DNA of 56,959 bases from Gemmataceae bacterium (GTDB lineage: Bacteria > Planctomycetota > Planctomycetia > Gemmatales > Gemmataceae), in contig SHZY01000014.1 in NCBI GenBank assembly GCA_009692065.1, forward strand, positions 1-56,959. Reading direction: 5' to 3'. Position numbers and translations under genes: made by a program. Under the pieces are notes generated by a model that saw only the letters and a list, made by a program, of their open reading frames with translations, did no database searches and was not told the DNA's origin. This document shows, in pieces, positions 1 through 8,434 of the stretch. Numbering within the stretch: position 1 is the stretch's first letter; each line of letters begins with the position of its first letter.

Positions 1-333
1 TTGCCTGGCTTAATCGCTTCATTCTGTCGCTGCTAAAACAACATCCCGGCAAAGGCAGCCTCGTCATGAAACGCCGCAGTTGCGGTTGGAACGAGGAGTT
101 CCTGCTGGAAGTACTTAACGTAGCAACGCTTTAGTGGGCGCTGGCCCTGAGGAGTCAAGCCAGTCAAACCGCTAGAGCGATCTCTCGCCTTCCGCCAAAG
201 TATCGGAAATGCCGGCGACCGATGCCGCCTGTCAGACAGACCTCCGGAATCACCTACGACGTCAACCAAATTGGATAAGTGAGCGATGCACGCCCGCGGC
301 CAAACCCATTTGGCGGCCGCGGGACCGACCTCC
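1..333. other. Left-edge stretch without a recognisable gene
   Basis: Short open frames exist on both strands, but none gives a protein with recognisable motifs or a good ribosome binding site. I see no hairpin-T-tract terminator or IS end here. It is probably intergenic or decayed DNA downstream of the small broken gene on the minus strand. Confidence 0.4.
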
Positions 334-661
334 TCAGAAACCGGAGAATTCAACGTCGCCGGCAGTCCTACCCACAGTGAGGCGCGTGACCACGGTAGGT
401 TCCACCAGCGCCTTGAGTAGCTGCACCTCCTCGTCGCTGAGAATCGCGATCAGGTTCGCCGTCGTCAAGAGTGAAGGTGCCATTCTCGACGTCGGCACCG
501 GCGTCAAGGAGATGCAGGATTTTTTCTCGAAGCTCGGTGTAGAGGTTCTGCATGCCCTGGAGGGTGCGAAGCTCTTTCAGCATGCGTTGAGTGATCATGC
601 TCTGGTCGTCTGTTGGCGTTTGTCGGCAACGACCATGGCGGATCTGGTTTAGGCTTCCCAT
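334..661 (-). pseudogene. Small planctomycete-type protein, frameshifted
   Basis: The start at 661 is chosen because a strong Shine-Dalgarno (AAGGAGGG) lies about 6 nt upstream. The first frame reads as a small helical protein: MLKELRTLQGMQNLY, then LREKILHLLDAGADVENGTF. It then loses sense, while the neighbouring frame picks up LTTANLIAILSDEEVQ and ends VEPTVVTRLTV plus a short tail with a stop at 334. The pieces together resemble short uncharacterised planctomycete proteins that I recall only by pattern, with an 'LLDAGA.VE.G' segment and an 'EPT..TRL' end. A shift of +1 or -2 near positions 465-480 explains the break. No function can be assigned. Confidence 0.5.
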
Positions 662-835
662 CGAGTTTCCCTCCTTGGATGCGCGAAAAGCTGGTTTTCG
701 ATGCGCCACCTTCTTGATTGCAATTCTGAACCCGCTCATCGTTTCCGACGACACCGGAGTCACCGGAAATGCTCCGTTGTTTTCGGATTTGCCTCACAGA
801 TGCTCGAAGGTCAGATGCGACACATGATGTTTCGA

Positions 836-1735
836 TCAGCTCGGGAGTTCCGCGTTCGACGTCACGCAGCTTGACCTCGCCTTCGTCCCTTTCCCACGAA
901 CTCCATCAGCTCCTTCAACGCTCGATCTCTCGCTTTCTTGACCGACGCATTTCGCCGAGTCACTCTGGCAAGCGCCCGCCCCGACCGCCGGCAATGCCTT
1001 CACCTCCGCGAGGATTTCAGTCTTCAAGAACTGCTCCATCTCATTAAGCGCCGTCGAGGGCCCGGAGCCATCCAGCACGCGATGATCGTAGGTCATGCGG
1101 ATTGACACCTTGCCGTCGGGGGCGATCGCGCCGTATTGCAGGATCGAGATCGCCGGTGCGATCGGCTTTACCGACTCGACACCCCAATTGCCCACGCTCG
1201 TCACGCCGAAGGTGCTGAAGTAGCGCGCCCGCAGCCGGCCGGATACGTTCAGAATGAACCACAGCGCGAATCGACGAAGCCATTGCGGGAATCTCGCCAG
1301 GAAGAGCGCATCCTGAAACGAGTGCAGCTTCATCGGTTTGGCCCACGCAGCCGCGATGATTCGATCAAATTCCAATAGCGGCAACGATTCCGGCTTGCGG
1401 ACCTTCACAAACGCAAGGCAATTCTCTCCCTCGTGGTTTACCTCGATGGTCACGTCCGCCGAGGTCGCGTGATACTCGAACATTCGCAGCCACGGAACCG
1501 TCAAGCACGCGCGGCGCATGTCGGGCCGCGACGCGACCATCTTGCCATACGCCTTCGTAAAGATGGCGCACCAGCTCGGCCGCGGGTCGGCGCCTTTGCG
1601 TGCGGCGATCAGGTCGGCGACATTCATGTCCTTTTGGATCGTCACCAGCGGCACCTGCATACCGGCGTGCAACAGATCGCAGATGAATCGCCGCGCCCGC
1701 GACATCTTGACGCCATGGCCGATCGATTCCGACAT
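836..1735 (-). CDS. Stand-alone 2-oxoacid dehydrogenase acyltransferase (E2 catalytic domain)
   Basis: This protein of about 299 aa matches the catalytic domain of dihydrolipoamide acyltransferases, which move acyl groups between lipoamide and CoA. The active-site signature YDHRVLDGSGPS (HxxxDG) lies around residue 230, and GVESVKPIAPAISILQYGA precedes it as in E2 enzymes. There is no lipoyl or E1/E3-binding domain, so it is a short catalytic-only form, and no E1 or E3 gene lies nearby. Start at 1735 is preferred because AAGGGAA lies about 6 nt upstream; the frame stays open further but without family-like sequence. The last 50 residues are polar and not conserved-looking. It is divergent from the chimeric gene at 1864. 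Substrate unknown; a xenobiotic or fatty-acyl transferase is possible. Confidence 0.75.
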   Translation of the reverse strand: MSESIGHGVKMSRARRFICDLLHAGMQVPLVTIQKDMNVADLIAARKGADPRPSWCAIFTKAYGKMVASRPDMRRACLTVPWLRMFEYHATSADVTIEVNHEGENCLAFVKVRKPESLPLLEFDRIIAAAWAKPMKLHSFQDALFLARFPQWLRRFALWFILNVSGRLRARYFSTFGVTSVGNWGVESVKPIAPAISILQYGAIAPDGKVSIRMTYDHRVLDGSGPSTALNEMEQFLKTEILAEVKALPAVGAGACQSDSAKCVGQESERSSVEGADGVRGKGTKARSSCVTSNAELPS

Positions 1736-1806
1736 GGTGCTTCCCTTAACTTGCGGTGAGAATTCGTTACAAAAGATCATATTCCGCGAGCGCGAAGCCG
1801 CAAGTC

Positions 1807-1848
1807 GCCGCTTGCGGCGTAGCAACGATCTGCTACGCCGCAAGCGGC
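1807..1848. repeat. Perfect 18-bp inverted repeat between divergent genes
   Basis: GCCGCTTGCGGCGTAGCA at 1807-1824 is followed by a 6-nt loop and its exact reverse complement at 1831-1848. It sits in the divergent spacer between the acyltransferase (start 1735) and the TyrRS chimera (start 1864). A close relative lies at 41165-41209, so this is a repeat family rather than a gene-specific operator. Confidence 0.8.
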
Positions 1849-1863
1849 AAGGAAATCATCCGC

Positions 1864-3069
1864 ATGAATGTCTTCACCAAACTGCAATGGCGAGGCCTGA
1901 TTCACCAGGCGACGGCCGAGAATCTGCAAGCGGTCTTCGAGACCGACAAGTGCCCGATGTACATCGGTTTCGATCCGACGGCGACCAGCCTGAACGCCGG
2001 CAGCCTCATCCCGCTCATGTGTCTGCGCCACTTCCGCCGCGCCGGGCATCAGGTGATCGTGCTCATCGGCGGCGCCACCGGGCTCATCGGCGATCCGTCG
2101 GGCAAGTCCGAGAAACGAAACCTCGAAACCATCGACACGGTGCGAGCGCGCGGCCTGTCCGGGCCGATCCGCGTCGCCGCCGAGAAGTTGCCCCCGGGGA
2201 TTCAGTGCCCGGACATCTGGATCGGTCCGGGTCAAGACCGCGGCATCGTGGTGTTGAGCGCGGCCAGCGATGGTCCGCCATTCGCCGGCGGTTTGCAACT
2301 TGTGGGACATGCGGACCTGGGCGGCACGAAAATCAAACGGCCGGCCCACGGCGGCGCCATGATCTGGCCCGGACTGCCAACCCCCTCCGGTCGGCTCACG
2401 CAGGAGATCCCCCTGGCGACCACATCGGAGGCCAGCATTCTCCTGACCGCCTCTCCCAACGCAGCGGTGATCGACCAGGAAAGCGTTCTCGACGTGGCCG
2501 TCGATGTCGAACAACGGCTCGATGGTTCGCTTGGACCGTTTCGCCTGACCGGGGTCGGGTTACCGCGGCTCGCAATCAATGCCAGCGCAACGGTCCCGGT
2601 CGGCAAGACCAAGGGCTGGATCAGCTTTTTCTTCCCCGCGTCGCTGCCGCCTGGCCCCTACACGTTTGCCGTGCTAGCCGAAAGCACTGGAAAACCTGGC
2701 GTGACGCTGGTGAGCAATCCGATAACCGTCAACATCCGCCCAGCGCGCATCGTCCTGGAGATCGACTCCAACACGCCGCGGAAAATCGCGCGTGGCAAGA
2801 TCATCCAGCTCGGTTATACTGCAGAGAGGAAACACGGCTTCATCGGCAAGATTCACACGAAGTTGGTGGCGCCCGGCGGAGTCGTCGGTCTGCGCGCCCG
2901 CGGCGTCACTTTCGTCGGCCAGACCGATTCGGGATCGCTCCAGGTGATTGCCACTGAGGATGCGCCGTTGGGTCGCCAGCAGTTCCTTCGCCTGGATGCC
3001 ATCGGCACGGTGGAGGATCAGCCCGTTTATCGCGCGAGCCGGTTTGTGGAGTTGGAGATCACTGAATGA
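1864..3069 (+). CDS. Chimera: tyrosyl-tRNA synthetase N-terminus joined to a PSD1-associated PPC-type protein
   Basis: Residues 1-90 are clearly from the start of a class I tyrosyl-tRNA synthetase: YIGFDPTATSLNAGSLIPLM, then VLIGGATGLIGDPSGKSE. The first His of the HIGH signature is Asn here (SLNAGS), and the rest of the catalytic domain, the KMSKS loop and the S4 domain are absent. From about residue 95 (nt 2150) the sequence becomes a secreted beta-rich protein (GPIRVAAEKLPPGI, then GRQQFLRLDAIGTVEDQP) of the kind found directly upstream of DUF1549/DUF1553 genes in planctomycetes. The join is in frame. The PSD1 gene begins about 20 nt downstream, the usual spacing for the PPC-type partner, so the C-terminal part is in its native place and the N-terminal part is foreign. 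It cannot charge tRNA as it stands. A real rearrangement or an assembly chimera would both explain it. Confidence 0.7.
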   Translation: MNVFTKLQWRGLIHQATAENLQAVFETDKCPMYIGFDPTATSLNAGSLIPLMCLRHFRRAGHQVIVLIGGATGLIGDPSGKSEKRNLETIDTVRARGLSGPIRVAAEKLPPGIQCPDIWIGPGQDRGIVVLSAASDGPPFAGGLQLVGHADLGGTKIKRPAHGGAMIWPGLPTPSGRLTQEIPLATTSEASILLTASPNAAVIDQESVLDVAVDVEQRLDGSLGPFRLTGVGLPRLAINASATVPVGKTKGWISFFFPASLPPGPYTFAVLAESTGKPGVTLVSNPITVNIRPARIVLEIDSNTPRKIARGKIIQLGYTAERKHGFIGKIHTKLVAPGGVVGLRARGVTFVGQTDSGSLQVIATEDAPLGRQQFLRLDAIGTVEDQPVYRASRFVELEITE

Positions 3070-3092
3070 GCACCTGCTGATTTCGTTTGGCC

Positions 3093-4457
3093 ATGACCTT
3101 GCTGGCATTGATCGCCTTTGCCTCGTGCGCCGCAGCCCAGCCCCAACCCGTTTATTTCAACACGGACGTCGCGCCACTCTTCACCAAGCTCGGCTGCAAC
3201 AGCGGCGGCTGCCACGGTAAGACGGGCGGTCAGAATGGTTTCAGCTTGTCGCTGCTCGGTTTCGAGCCAGACCAGGATTTTGAAGCGATTGTCCAGGAGG
3301 CGCGTGGCCGGCGACTCTTGCCGACCGCCCCGCCGCAAAGTCTCCTTCTGCTCAAGGCCACCGGCACGCTCGCGCACGGTGGAGGGAAACGGTTGACCGT
3401 CGGCTCGCAGGATTACCAAACCATCTTGCGCTGGATCGAGAACGGCGCCCGCCCGGCCAGCAGTTCTGATCCGGTGCTGGACCGGATTACCGTCGCGCCC
3501 GACCGAGGCTCCTTCGACCCCAAGAACCGCCGACAACCTTTGCGCGTCACCGCTCATTTCTCGACCGGCACAGCACGTGACGTGACACGCCAGGCCGTCT
3601 ATCAGTCGAATGAACCCGACATCGCCGAAGTGAACGATGCCGGCGTGGTACAAGCAAAGAACCGCAGCGGCCTGTTCGCCGTCATGGTCCGCTACGCCGA
3701 TCAGATGACCGTCTTCCACGGCACCGTCCCGCATACGCACAAGGAGACTCCGAACGGGCACGCCATCGCAGCGTGGGAGAAAGCCAACAGCCTGTCGGCT
3801 ATCGATAGGGATCTCCTTGCCAACTGGAAGCGGCTGGGCATCTTGCCTTCGCCGCTGGCTGCCGATGAGGAATTCATTCGCCGTGCGTCGCTCGACATCT
3901 GTGGCACGCTGCCCACGCCCGACGAGGTGAAGACCTACGTGGCCGACAAACGTCAGGATAAGCGGGCTCGTCTGATCGACCGCCTGCTCGAACGGCCGGA
4001 GTACGCCAGCTACTTCGCGCTGAAGTGGGGAGACATACTGCGGAATCGCGGCCGCGGTTACAGCACCAGCCGCCAGCGCCCGGGCACGGCTCTTTTTGCG
4101 GGCTGGATCCGCGACAGCATTGCCGACAACATGCCGTACGATCGCTTCGTCAGCGCGATCCTGACCGCGTCCGGCAGCCAGGAAACCAATCCGCCGACGG
4201 TCTGGTACCGAACCGTTCGCACCACGCCGGAGTACGTGGAATCGGTGGTGCAGGCGTTCCTCGGGATGCGCATTCAGTGCGATCAATGCCATCACCATCC
4301 GGCTGAACGCTGGAGCAGGCCGATTACCACCAGCTGGCGGCCGTCTTCGCCCGTGTCGGTCGCAAGGGGGGCTTCGCGGATGCCGAGGTCCCAACCAACG
4401 AGACGATCTTCCTTGCCGATCAGGGGGAAGTCGTTCATCCCCGGTCCAAACAGGTGA
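3093..4457 (+). CDS. DUF1549/DUF1553 planctomycete cytochrome-type protein, 5' part of a frameshifted gene
   Basis: The ATG at 3093 starts a signal peptide (MTLLALIAFASCAAAQ); a TTG lies 6 nt upstream. Domains in order: a planctomycete cytochrome c-like segment with the heme-type motif CNSGGCH (about residues 35-45), a bacterial Ig-like BID_2 domain (about 130-205, VYQSNEPDIAEVNDAG), then DUF1549 from about residue 240 (RRASLDICGTLPT) to a second Cys-His motif, CDQCHHHP. Just after ERW the frame is lost: TGGAGCAG at about 4311-4318 looks like TGGGAGCAG with one G missing. The +1-frame continuation (EQADYHQLAAVFARVGRKGG) joins perfectly to the next entry. Intact, the protein would be about 735 aa. 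Likely secreted; function of the family not established. Confidence 0.8.
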   Translation: MTLLALIAFASCAAAQPQPVYFNTDVAPLFTKLGCNSGGCHGKTGGQNGFSLSLLGFEPDQDFEAIVQEARGRRLLPTAPPQSLLLLKATGTLAHGGGKRLTVGSQDYQTILRWIENGARPASSSDPVLDRITVAPDRGSFDPKNRRQPLRVTAHFSTGTARDVTRQAVYQSNEPDIAEVNDAGVVQAKNRSGLFAVMVRYADQMTVFHGTVPHTHKETPNGHAIAAWEKANSLSAIDRDLLANWKRLGILPSPLAADEEFIRRASLDICGTLPTPDEVKTYVADKRQDKRARLIDRLLERPEYASYFALKWGDILRNRGRGYSTSRQRPGTALFAGWIRDSIADNMPYDRFVSAILTASGSQETNPPTVWYRTVRTTPEYVESVVQAFLGMRIQCDQCHHHPAERWSRPITTSWRPSSPVSVARGASRMPRSQPTRRSSLPIRGKSFIPGPNR

Positions 4458-5293
4458 TGCTGCCCCGCGCGCCGGGCGGCCCGGAGTTCAAGCTCAGCCG
4501 GTACGATGACCCTCGCCGCGCCCTCGCCAAATGGATGACCGCCGCCGACAACCCCTATTTCGCCCGGACCATGGCCAATCGCATGTGGGGCCACTTCTTG
4601 GGCCGCGGCATCATCCATCCCATCGATGACGCCCGCAGCACGAACCCGCCGAGCAACCCCGAGCTGCTCGACGCGCTGGCCCGGGATTTCGTCGCCAGCG
4701 GTTACGATGTCAAGCATCTGATCCGCGTCATTTGCAACTCGGCCGCCTATGGTCTGAGTTCGGTGCCGGTGGAGGCCAACACGGACGACGTACAGAGCTT
4801 CGCCCGCTATTACCCGCGCCGGTTGCCCGCCGAAGTGCTGCTCGACGCCTTTGGGCAGGTACTCGAGTCGCCGACGAAATTCCGTAGTGTGGCGGGCGAC
4901 TTCCCGAAGGGGACCCGGGCCATCGACCTGCCCGACGAAGCGGTGCCCAGTCACTTTCTGGACGTGTTTGGCCGATCTGCCCGCAACTCCGCATGCGAAT
5001 GTGAGCGGGTGGATGCGCCCGCCCTGGGGCAGACCCTGGAATTGGTCAGCTCCGCCGAGCTTCAGGGAAAGTTGACTTCCGACAAAGGGTACGTGGGCCG
5101 GCTCGTGAGCAATAAGAAGTCGCACGAGGAGAACGTGCGCGACATCTTTCTACGCGTCTTCGCCCGTGCGCCGCGGCCAAGGGAAATGGCGATCGCCGTG
5201 GAGTTTCTTGAATCTCAGGCCGACCGCAAGGAAGCCTACGGCTCCCTGCTCTGGTCGCTGTTGGCGACGAACGAATTTTTGTTTAACCATTAA
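4454..5293 (+). CDS. DUF1553 (PSD1) part of the same frameshifted gene
   Basis: This is the 3' half of the gene that begins at 3093. Its reading frame is really continuous from about 4315; 4454 is only the first start codon a gene finder could use. It holds the DUF1553 domain: RALAKWMTAADNPYFARTMANRMWGHFLGRG, preceded by the linker EVVHPRSKQVMLPRAPGG and followed by the usual C-terminal helices ending in LLATNEFLFNH. That end (NEF.FNH) is typical of a complete C-terminus. One base restored at about 4313 would reunite both halves. The DUF1501 gene follows after 49 nt that contain a hairpin repeat. Confidence 0.8.
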   Translation: MMLPRAPGGPEFKLSRYDDPRRALAKWMTAADNPYFARTMANRMWGHFLGRGIIHPIDDARSTNPPSNPELLDALARDFVASGYDVKHLIRVICNSAAYGLSSVPVEANTDDVQSFARYYPRRLPAEVLLDAFGQVLESPTKFRSVAGDFPKGTRAIDLPDEAVPSHFLDVFGRSARNSACECERVDAPALGQTLELVSSAELQGKLTSDKGYVGRLVSNKKSHEENVRDIFLRVFARAPRPREMAIAVEFLESQADRKEAYGSLLWSLLATNEFLFNH

Positions 5294-5299
5294 GGTTAT

Positions 5300-5329
5300 C
5301 CCAGGGATTCGGAGTACCTCACCCCTGGG
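5300..5329 (+). repeat. Intercistronic hairpin repeat, copy 1
   Basis: CCCAGGG and CCCTGGG arms enclose a loop containing TTCGGAGTACCTC. The same loop and near-identical arms recur at 22524-22552. Here it fills most of the 49-nt gap between the PSD1 stop and the DUF1501 start, leaving 13 nt to the ATG, so in the mRNA it would sit at the ribosome binding region. Confidence 0.65.
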
Positions 5330-5342
5330 CTTGGGAGTGCAC

Positions 5343-6629
5343 ATGTCAAATATCAACCGTCGGAACTTTCTGAGTCTGGGGGCATCGTGCCTGGGCCTGA
5401 GTTTGGCCGACGTGCTGCGTTTGCGGGCCGCCGGCGCAAGCGGCACGTCCAACAAAGCGCTGATCGTTTTCTGGACGCATGGCGGCATGAGCCAGCAGGA
5501 CACCTATGACTTGAAGCCGAATGCGCCGGCCGAGTTTCGCGGCCCCTATCGGCCGATCGCCACGTCCGTGCCGGGCATCCGGATCACGGAGCGGTTTCCG
5601 CGCCAGGCTCGCGTGATGGACCGCCTTTCCATCGTCCGGTCCGTGCATCATCAGAATGCGATCCACGCTCCCTCGGCTCACTGGATGCAAACCGGCTACT
5701 TCGGGCCGACGCTGGCGCGAAACGCTGCGCAAAAGCCGTCGTTCGGCTCGGTGATCGCTCGCAGTCGCGGGGCCGGCCAGCCGCACATGCCACCCTATGT
5801 GGCCATTCCACGGGCGGAGGCGTTTGGGTATCAAGGCGCGGTCTATTTGGGAGCGGCGCATAACCCCTTCGAAGTTGGGGCCGACCCGAATGCCAACGAC
5901 TTTCGCATGCCGAACCTGGCCCTGCCGCCGGGGTTATCCGTGCGGAGCGTTGACAATCACGCTCGCCTGGTCCGCGAGTTTGATACGCTACGCCGCGACG
6001 TGGACCGTACGGGTACACTCGAGGGGCTGAATAGCTTCCGGGCACAGGCGCTGGACATGGTGACCGGTGACCGCGTGCGCAACGCCTTCGACTTGAGCCA
6101 GGAGAGCCCACGACTGCGCGACCAGTACGGCCGCCACCTCTATGGCCAGAGCGCGCTGTTGGCGCGACGGCTGGTCGAGGCGGGGACCACCTGTGTCACC
6201 ATCAACACCGGTTACTGGGACCACCACGACAACATCGAGCAGGGTCTGGAGGAGCATCTACCGCCCCTCGATGTCGCGATCGCGGCGCTGGTCGAAGATC
6301 TGGACCATCGCGGAATGTTGAACGACGTCGTCCTCTACTGCGCCGGCGAGTTTGGCCGCACCCCGCTCATCAACGGCCACGCCGGCCGCGACCACTGGTC
6401 CAATTGCTTCTCGGTGCTGATTGGCGGCGGCGGCCTGAGAGGCGGCCAGGTAGTCGGGGCAAGCGAACCTCGCGGCGGCAGGGTCAGCGAACGCCCGGTT
6501 TCCCCCGCCGACTTGCTGGCCACGCTGTACCAAGCGCTCAGCATCCCCCTGGATACCCACTACGAAGACGCCTCCGGCCGCCCCGTCAGCATCGTCGGCC
6601 CGGGCAGGCCGATCCATGAACTGCTCTAA
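5343..6629 (+). CDS. DUF1501 family secreted protein (copy 1)
   Basis: This 428-aa protein starts with a twin-arginine-type leader (NRRNFLSLGASCLGLSLADV), so it should be exported folded. It has the DUF1501 hallmarks: ALIVFWTHGGMSQQDTYDLKPNAP near the start, an IVRSVHH segment, LLARRLVEAGTTCVTINTGYWDHHDN in the middle, and AGEFGRTPLINGHAGRDHW in the last third. DUF1501 is related to the alkaline phosphatase/sulfatase fold, but no enzyme activity is established for it. The ATG at 5343 is chosen because the twin-Arg motif starts 6 residues later; the frame is open upstream inside the previous gene. It forms a pair with the PSD1 gene upstream. Confidence 0.9.
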   Translation: MSNINRRNFLSLGASCLGLSLADVLRLRAAGASGTSNKALIVFWTHGGMSQQDTYDLKPNAPAEFRGPYRPIATSVPGIRITERFPRQARVMDRLSIVRSVHHQNAIHAPSAHWMQTGYFGPTLARNAAQKPSFGSVIARSRGAGQPHMPPYVAIPRAEAFGYQGAVYLGAAHNPFEVGADPNANDFRMPNLALPPGLSVRSVDNHARLVREFDTLRRDVDRTGTLEGLNSFRAQALDMVTGDRVRNAFDLSQESPRLRDQYGRHLYGQSALLARRLVEAGTTCVTINTGYWDHHDNIEQGLEEHLPPLDVAIAALVEDLDHRGMLNDVVLYCAGEFGRTPLINGHAGRDHWSNCFSVLIGGGGLRGGQVVGASEPRGGRVSERPVSPADLLATLYQALSIPLDTHYEDASGRPVSIVGPGRPIHELL

Positions 6630-6682
6630 GGCTCCTCCGGCAAAGGCGCGTTTTGCCTTGCGCTGCGCGCCAATACACACAC

Positions 6683-6749
6683 TGCACTGCGCCCCTAGCA
6701 CTGGACCAGTAACATGTACCTTGCTGGACCACGCTAGGGGCGCAGTGCA
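6683..6749. repeat. 17-bp perfect inverted repeat downstream of DUF1501
   Basis: TGCACTGCGCCCCTAGC (6683-6699) and its exact reverse complement (6733-6749) flank 33 nt that contain two copies of CTGGACCA/CTGGACC. There is no T-tract, so it is not a typical intrinsic terminator; a stem-loop mRNA end or a tiny non-autonomous element are options. The rest of the gene-free stretch 6630-6972 shows nothing I recognise. Confidence 0.7.
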
Positions 6750-6972
6750 CTTTGTCGAAATCCAATGCCGGCATGAGTGCTCCTCACAAATGAATAATGA
6801 CATCTTCTGTCTCTATTATCTTCCATTGTGGGGGAGAATGGGAACATCGCAGATCATTCCTCCCCCTCACGGCCATCGCATAACGCCGGGTGATCGGGCG
6901 ACGGCTTGCGCGGCTGTCCAATCATCGGGAAACACACGTCGGACAGGCTGCAAAGTCTCTCCCCACCCAAGC

Positions 6973-7146
6973 CTAATTGGTTGCCCCGGTAAAGAGCGGA
7001 GCAATGATCTCCCCCTCGTTCAACTGCATGGGCCGATTCAAGCGGTCGGCGATTGCCGTGCGCGGATCGACGCCGAGCGCGCGGTAGATGGTGGCGCCGA
7101 GGTTGGAGGAGTAGTAGGGATTGGCGGCGGGGTAGGCGGCGATGCG
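6973..7146 (-). pseudogene. C-terminal remnant of a DUF1501 gene
   Basis: The minus strand reads AAYPAANPYYSSNLGATIYR, then ALGVDPRTAIADRLNRPMQL and ends FTGATN before a stop at 6973. This is the normal end of a DUF1501 protein (compare the plus-strand copies ending 'DLTGRPYRLTDGEPVERLF'). The rest of the gene is missing: upstream sequence on this strand has no DUF1501 similarity. It is a leftover about 57 codons long, in opposite orientation to its intact neighbours. Confidence 0.65.
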
Positions 7147-7399
7147 GTCCGAGCTTGGTAACTCCATTGACTTTAGCAAGTAATCGGTTAGCATCAACCT
7201 GACTTCATCCTGTTCCATTGATCCCACTATATTGTTGCATGATTGCCCGCGGCGGCCAATCCCGGTATTCGGTGATGTAACCGCGACCTCGGAGTTGATG
7301 GGACAACCATAGCCGTTGGTGGCCTCGACTAACTTCACAGTTTCGAATTGCCTGACTCGAGTACCCGCGGTCTCCGCATTTGCTGTTGAGGAAATCATT

Positions 7400-8281
7400 A
7401 TGCGACAGCGATCTTTACGCGTGTTTCTGCAATACTCGGTCGCAGTGGCAGTCACCCTGCTCACTGTCTTCGTGCAGGCAGAGGAGACCTCGAGTGGCGT
7501 GCAGGCAACTGGAGCTAAATCGGAAAAGAAGGTGCAACGTCTCGCCACCCCTTCGGGCATCCGCTTCGCTCTGCTCGGGGAGAAGCCTGCCGCCCCGGCC
7601 CCGACGCTGTTTGTCTTTGCCGGCGGCAGCGCCGAGACGCTGTCCAATCCCAATTACAACAAAGCGGGCCGCATTCTGGCCCAATCGGGGTACCTGTGCA
7701 TCTCAGTTGACCTCCCTTGCCACGGTGAGGACCAGCGACCGGGTGAATCTGGCGGAATCGATGGATGGAGGAAACGCGTCGAAAAAGGTGATCCCCTGCT
7801 GAAGGATTTTCTGGCGCGAAGTTCCGCGGTCCTCGATCACCTCGTCAAGGAGGGCTATGCCGATCCCCGTCGCGTGGCGGCGTGCGGAACCTCGCGGGGT
7901 GGGTTCGCGGCTTTGCACTTCGCCGCCGCTGAGCCTCGCGTCCGTTGCGTGGCCGCGTTTGCACCGGTCACCACGCTGCCGGCGCTGCGGGAATTCAAGG
8001 GATTGGAAAAACATGCCGGGACGGAGGCGCTGGCTGTCATCTATCTCACCGACAAGCCCGCAGGGCGTGCGGTCTGGCTCTGCATCGGCAATTCCGACTA
8101 TCGCGTCAACACCGACGACGCCATCGCCTTCACGCGTGCTCTAGTGAAGGCGTCAAGCACCAAAAAGACCCCGGTTCTTGTGGAACTGCACGTAATGCCG
8201 ACGGTCGGCCACAGCATTCATGACGCGGCCCACGACGAAGTTGCCGCTTGGGTGCTGAAGCGGATGAATGACGACAAATAG
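7400..8281 (+). CDS. Secreted alpha/beta hydrolase (dienelactone hydrolase/acyl peptidase-like)
   Basis: This 293-aa protein begins with a signal peptide (hydrophobic stretch YSVAVAVTLLTVFVQAEE). The alpha/beta-hydrolase fold is supported by PTLFVFAGGSAETL early on, the nucleophile elbow CGTSRGGFAA (Ser of GxSxG) about residue 158, DYRVNTDDA as a candidate acid region, and PTVGHSIHD with the catalytic His near the C-terminus. The ATG at 7400 fits the signal peptide better than upstream starts. Substrate unknown; related planctomycete proteins act on esters or small peptides. It precedes the DUF1501-PSD1-DUF1501 run by 153 nt and may be its first gene. Confidence 0.8.
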   Translation: MRQRSLRVFLQYSVAVAVTLLTVFVQAEETSSGVQATGAKSEKKVQRLATPSGIRFALLGEKPAAPAPTLFVFAGGSAETLSNPNYNKAGRILAQSGYLCISVDLPCHGEDQRPGESGGIDGWRKRVEKGDPLLKDFLARSSAVLDHLVKEGYADPRRVAACGTSRGGFAALHFAAAEPRVRCVAAFAPVTTLPALREFKGLEKHAGTEALAVIYLTDKPAGRAVWLCIGNSDYRVNTDDAIAFTRALVKASSTKKTPVLVELHVMPTVGHSIHDAAHDEVAAWVLKRMNDDK

Positions 8282-8434
8282 GAGGCGCAGGTCGGCTCGG
8301 CGTTATCGCCGGGAGTTCCACTGCACCGAGAAAGATGAGCCCGACGAACTGCCAACCGGCGAATGGTGCGCCAATTCTCGGCAGCGCTCGTCCACGATTT
8401 GTAACTGCCGGGGCTGTTACGAGGTATTGAGACA

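Noticed and set aside
836..1600. Overlapping plus-strand frames opposite the acyltransferase
   Set aside because: They lack motifs and ribosome sites and mirror the codon pattern of the minus-strand gene.
1864..2150. Functional tyrosyl-tRNA synthetase
   Set aside because: Only the first 90 residues are present, HIGH is altered and KMSKS is absent.
8282..8434. Small gene between the hydrolase and DUF1501 copy 2
   Set aside because: The 70-codon frame at 8268-8480 overlaps both neighbours, is Arg-rich and has no motif or ribosome site.
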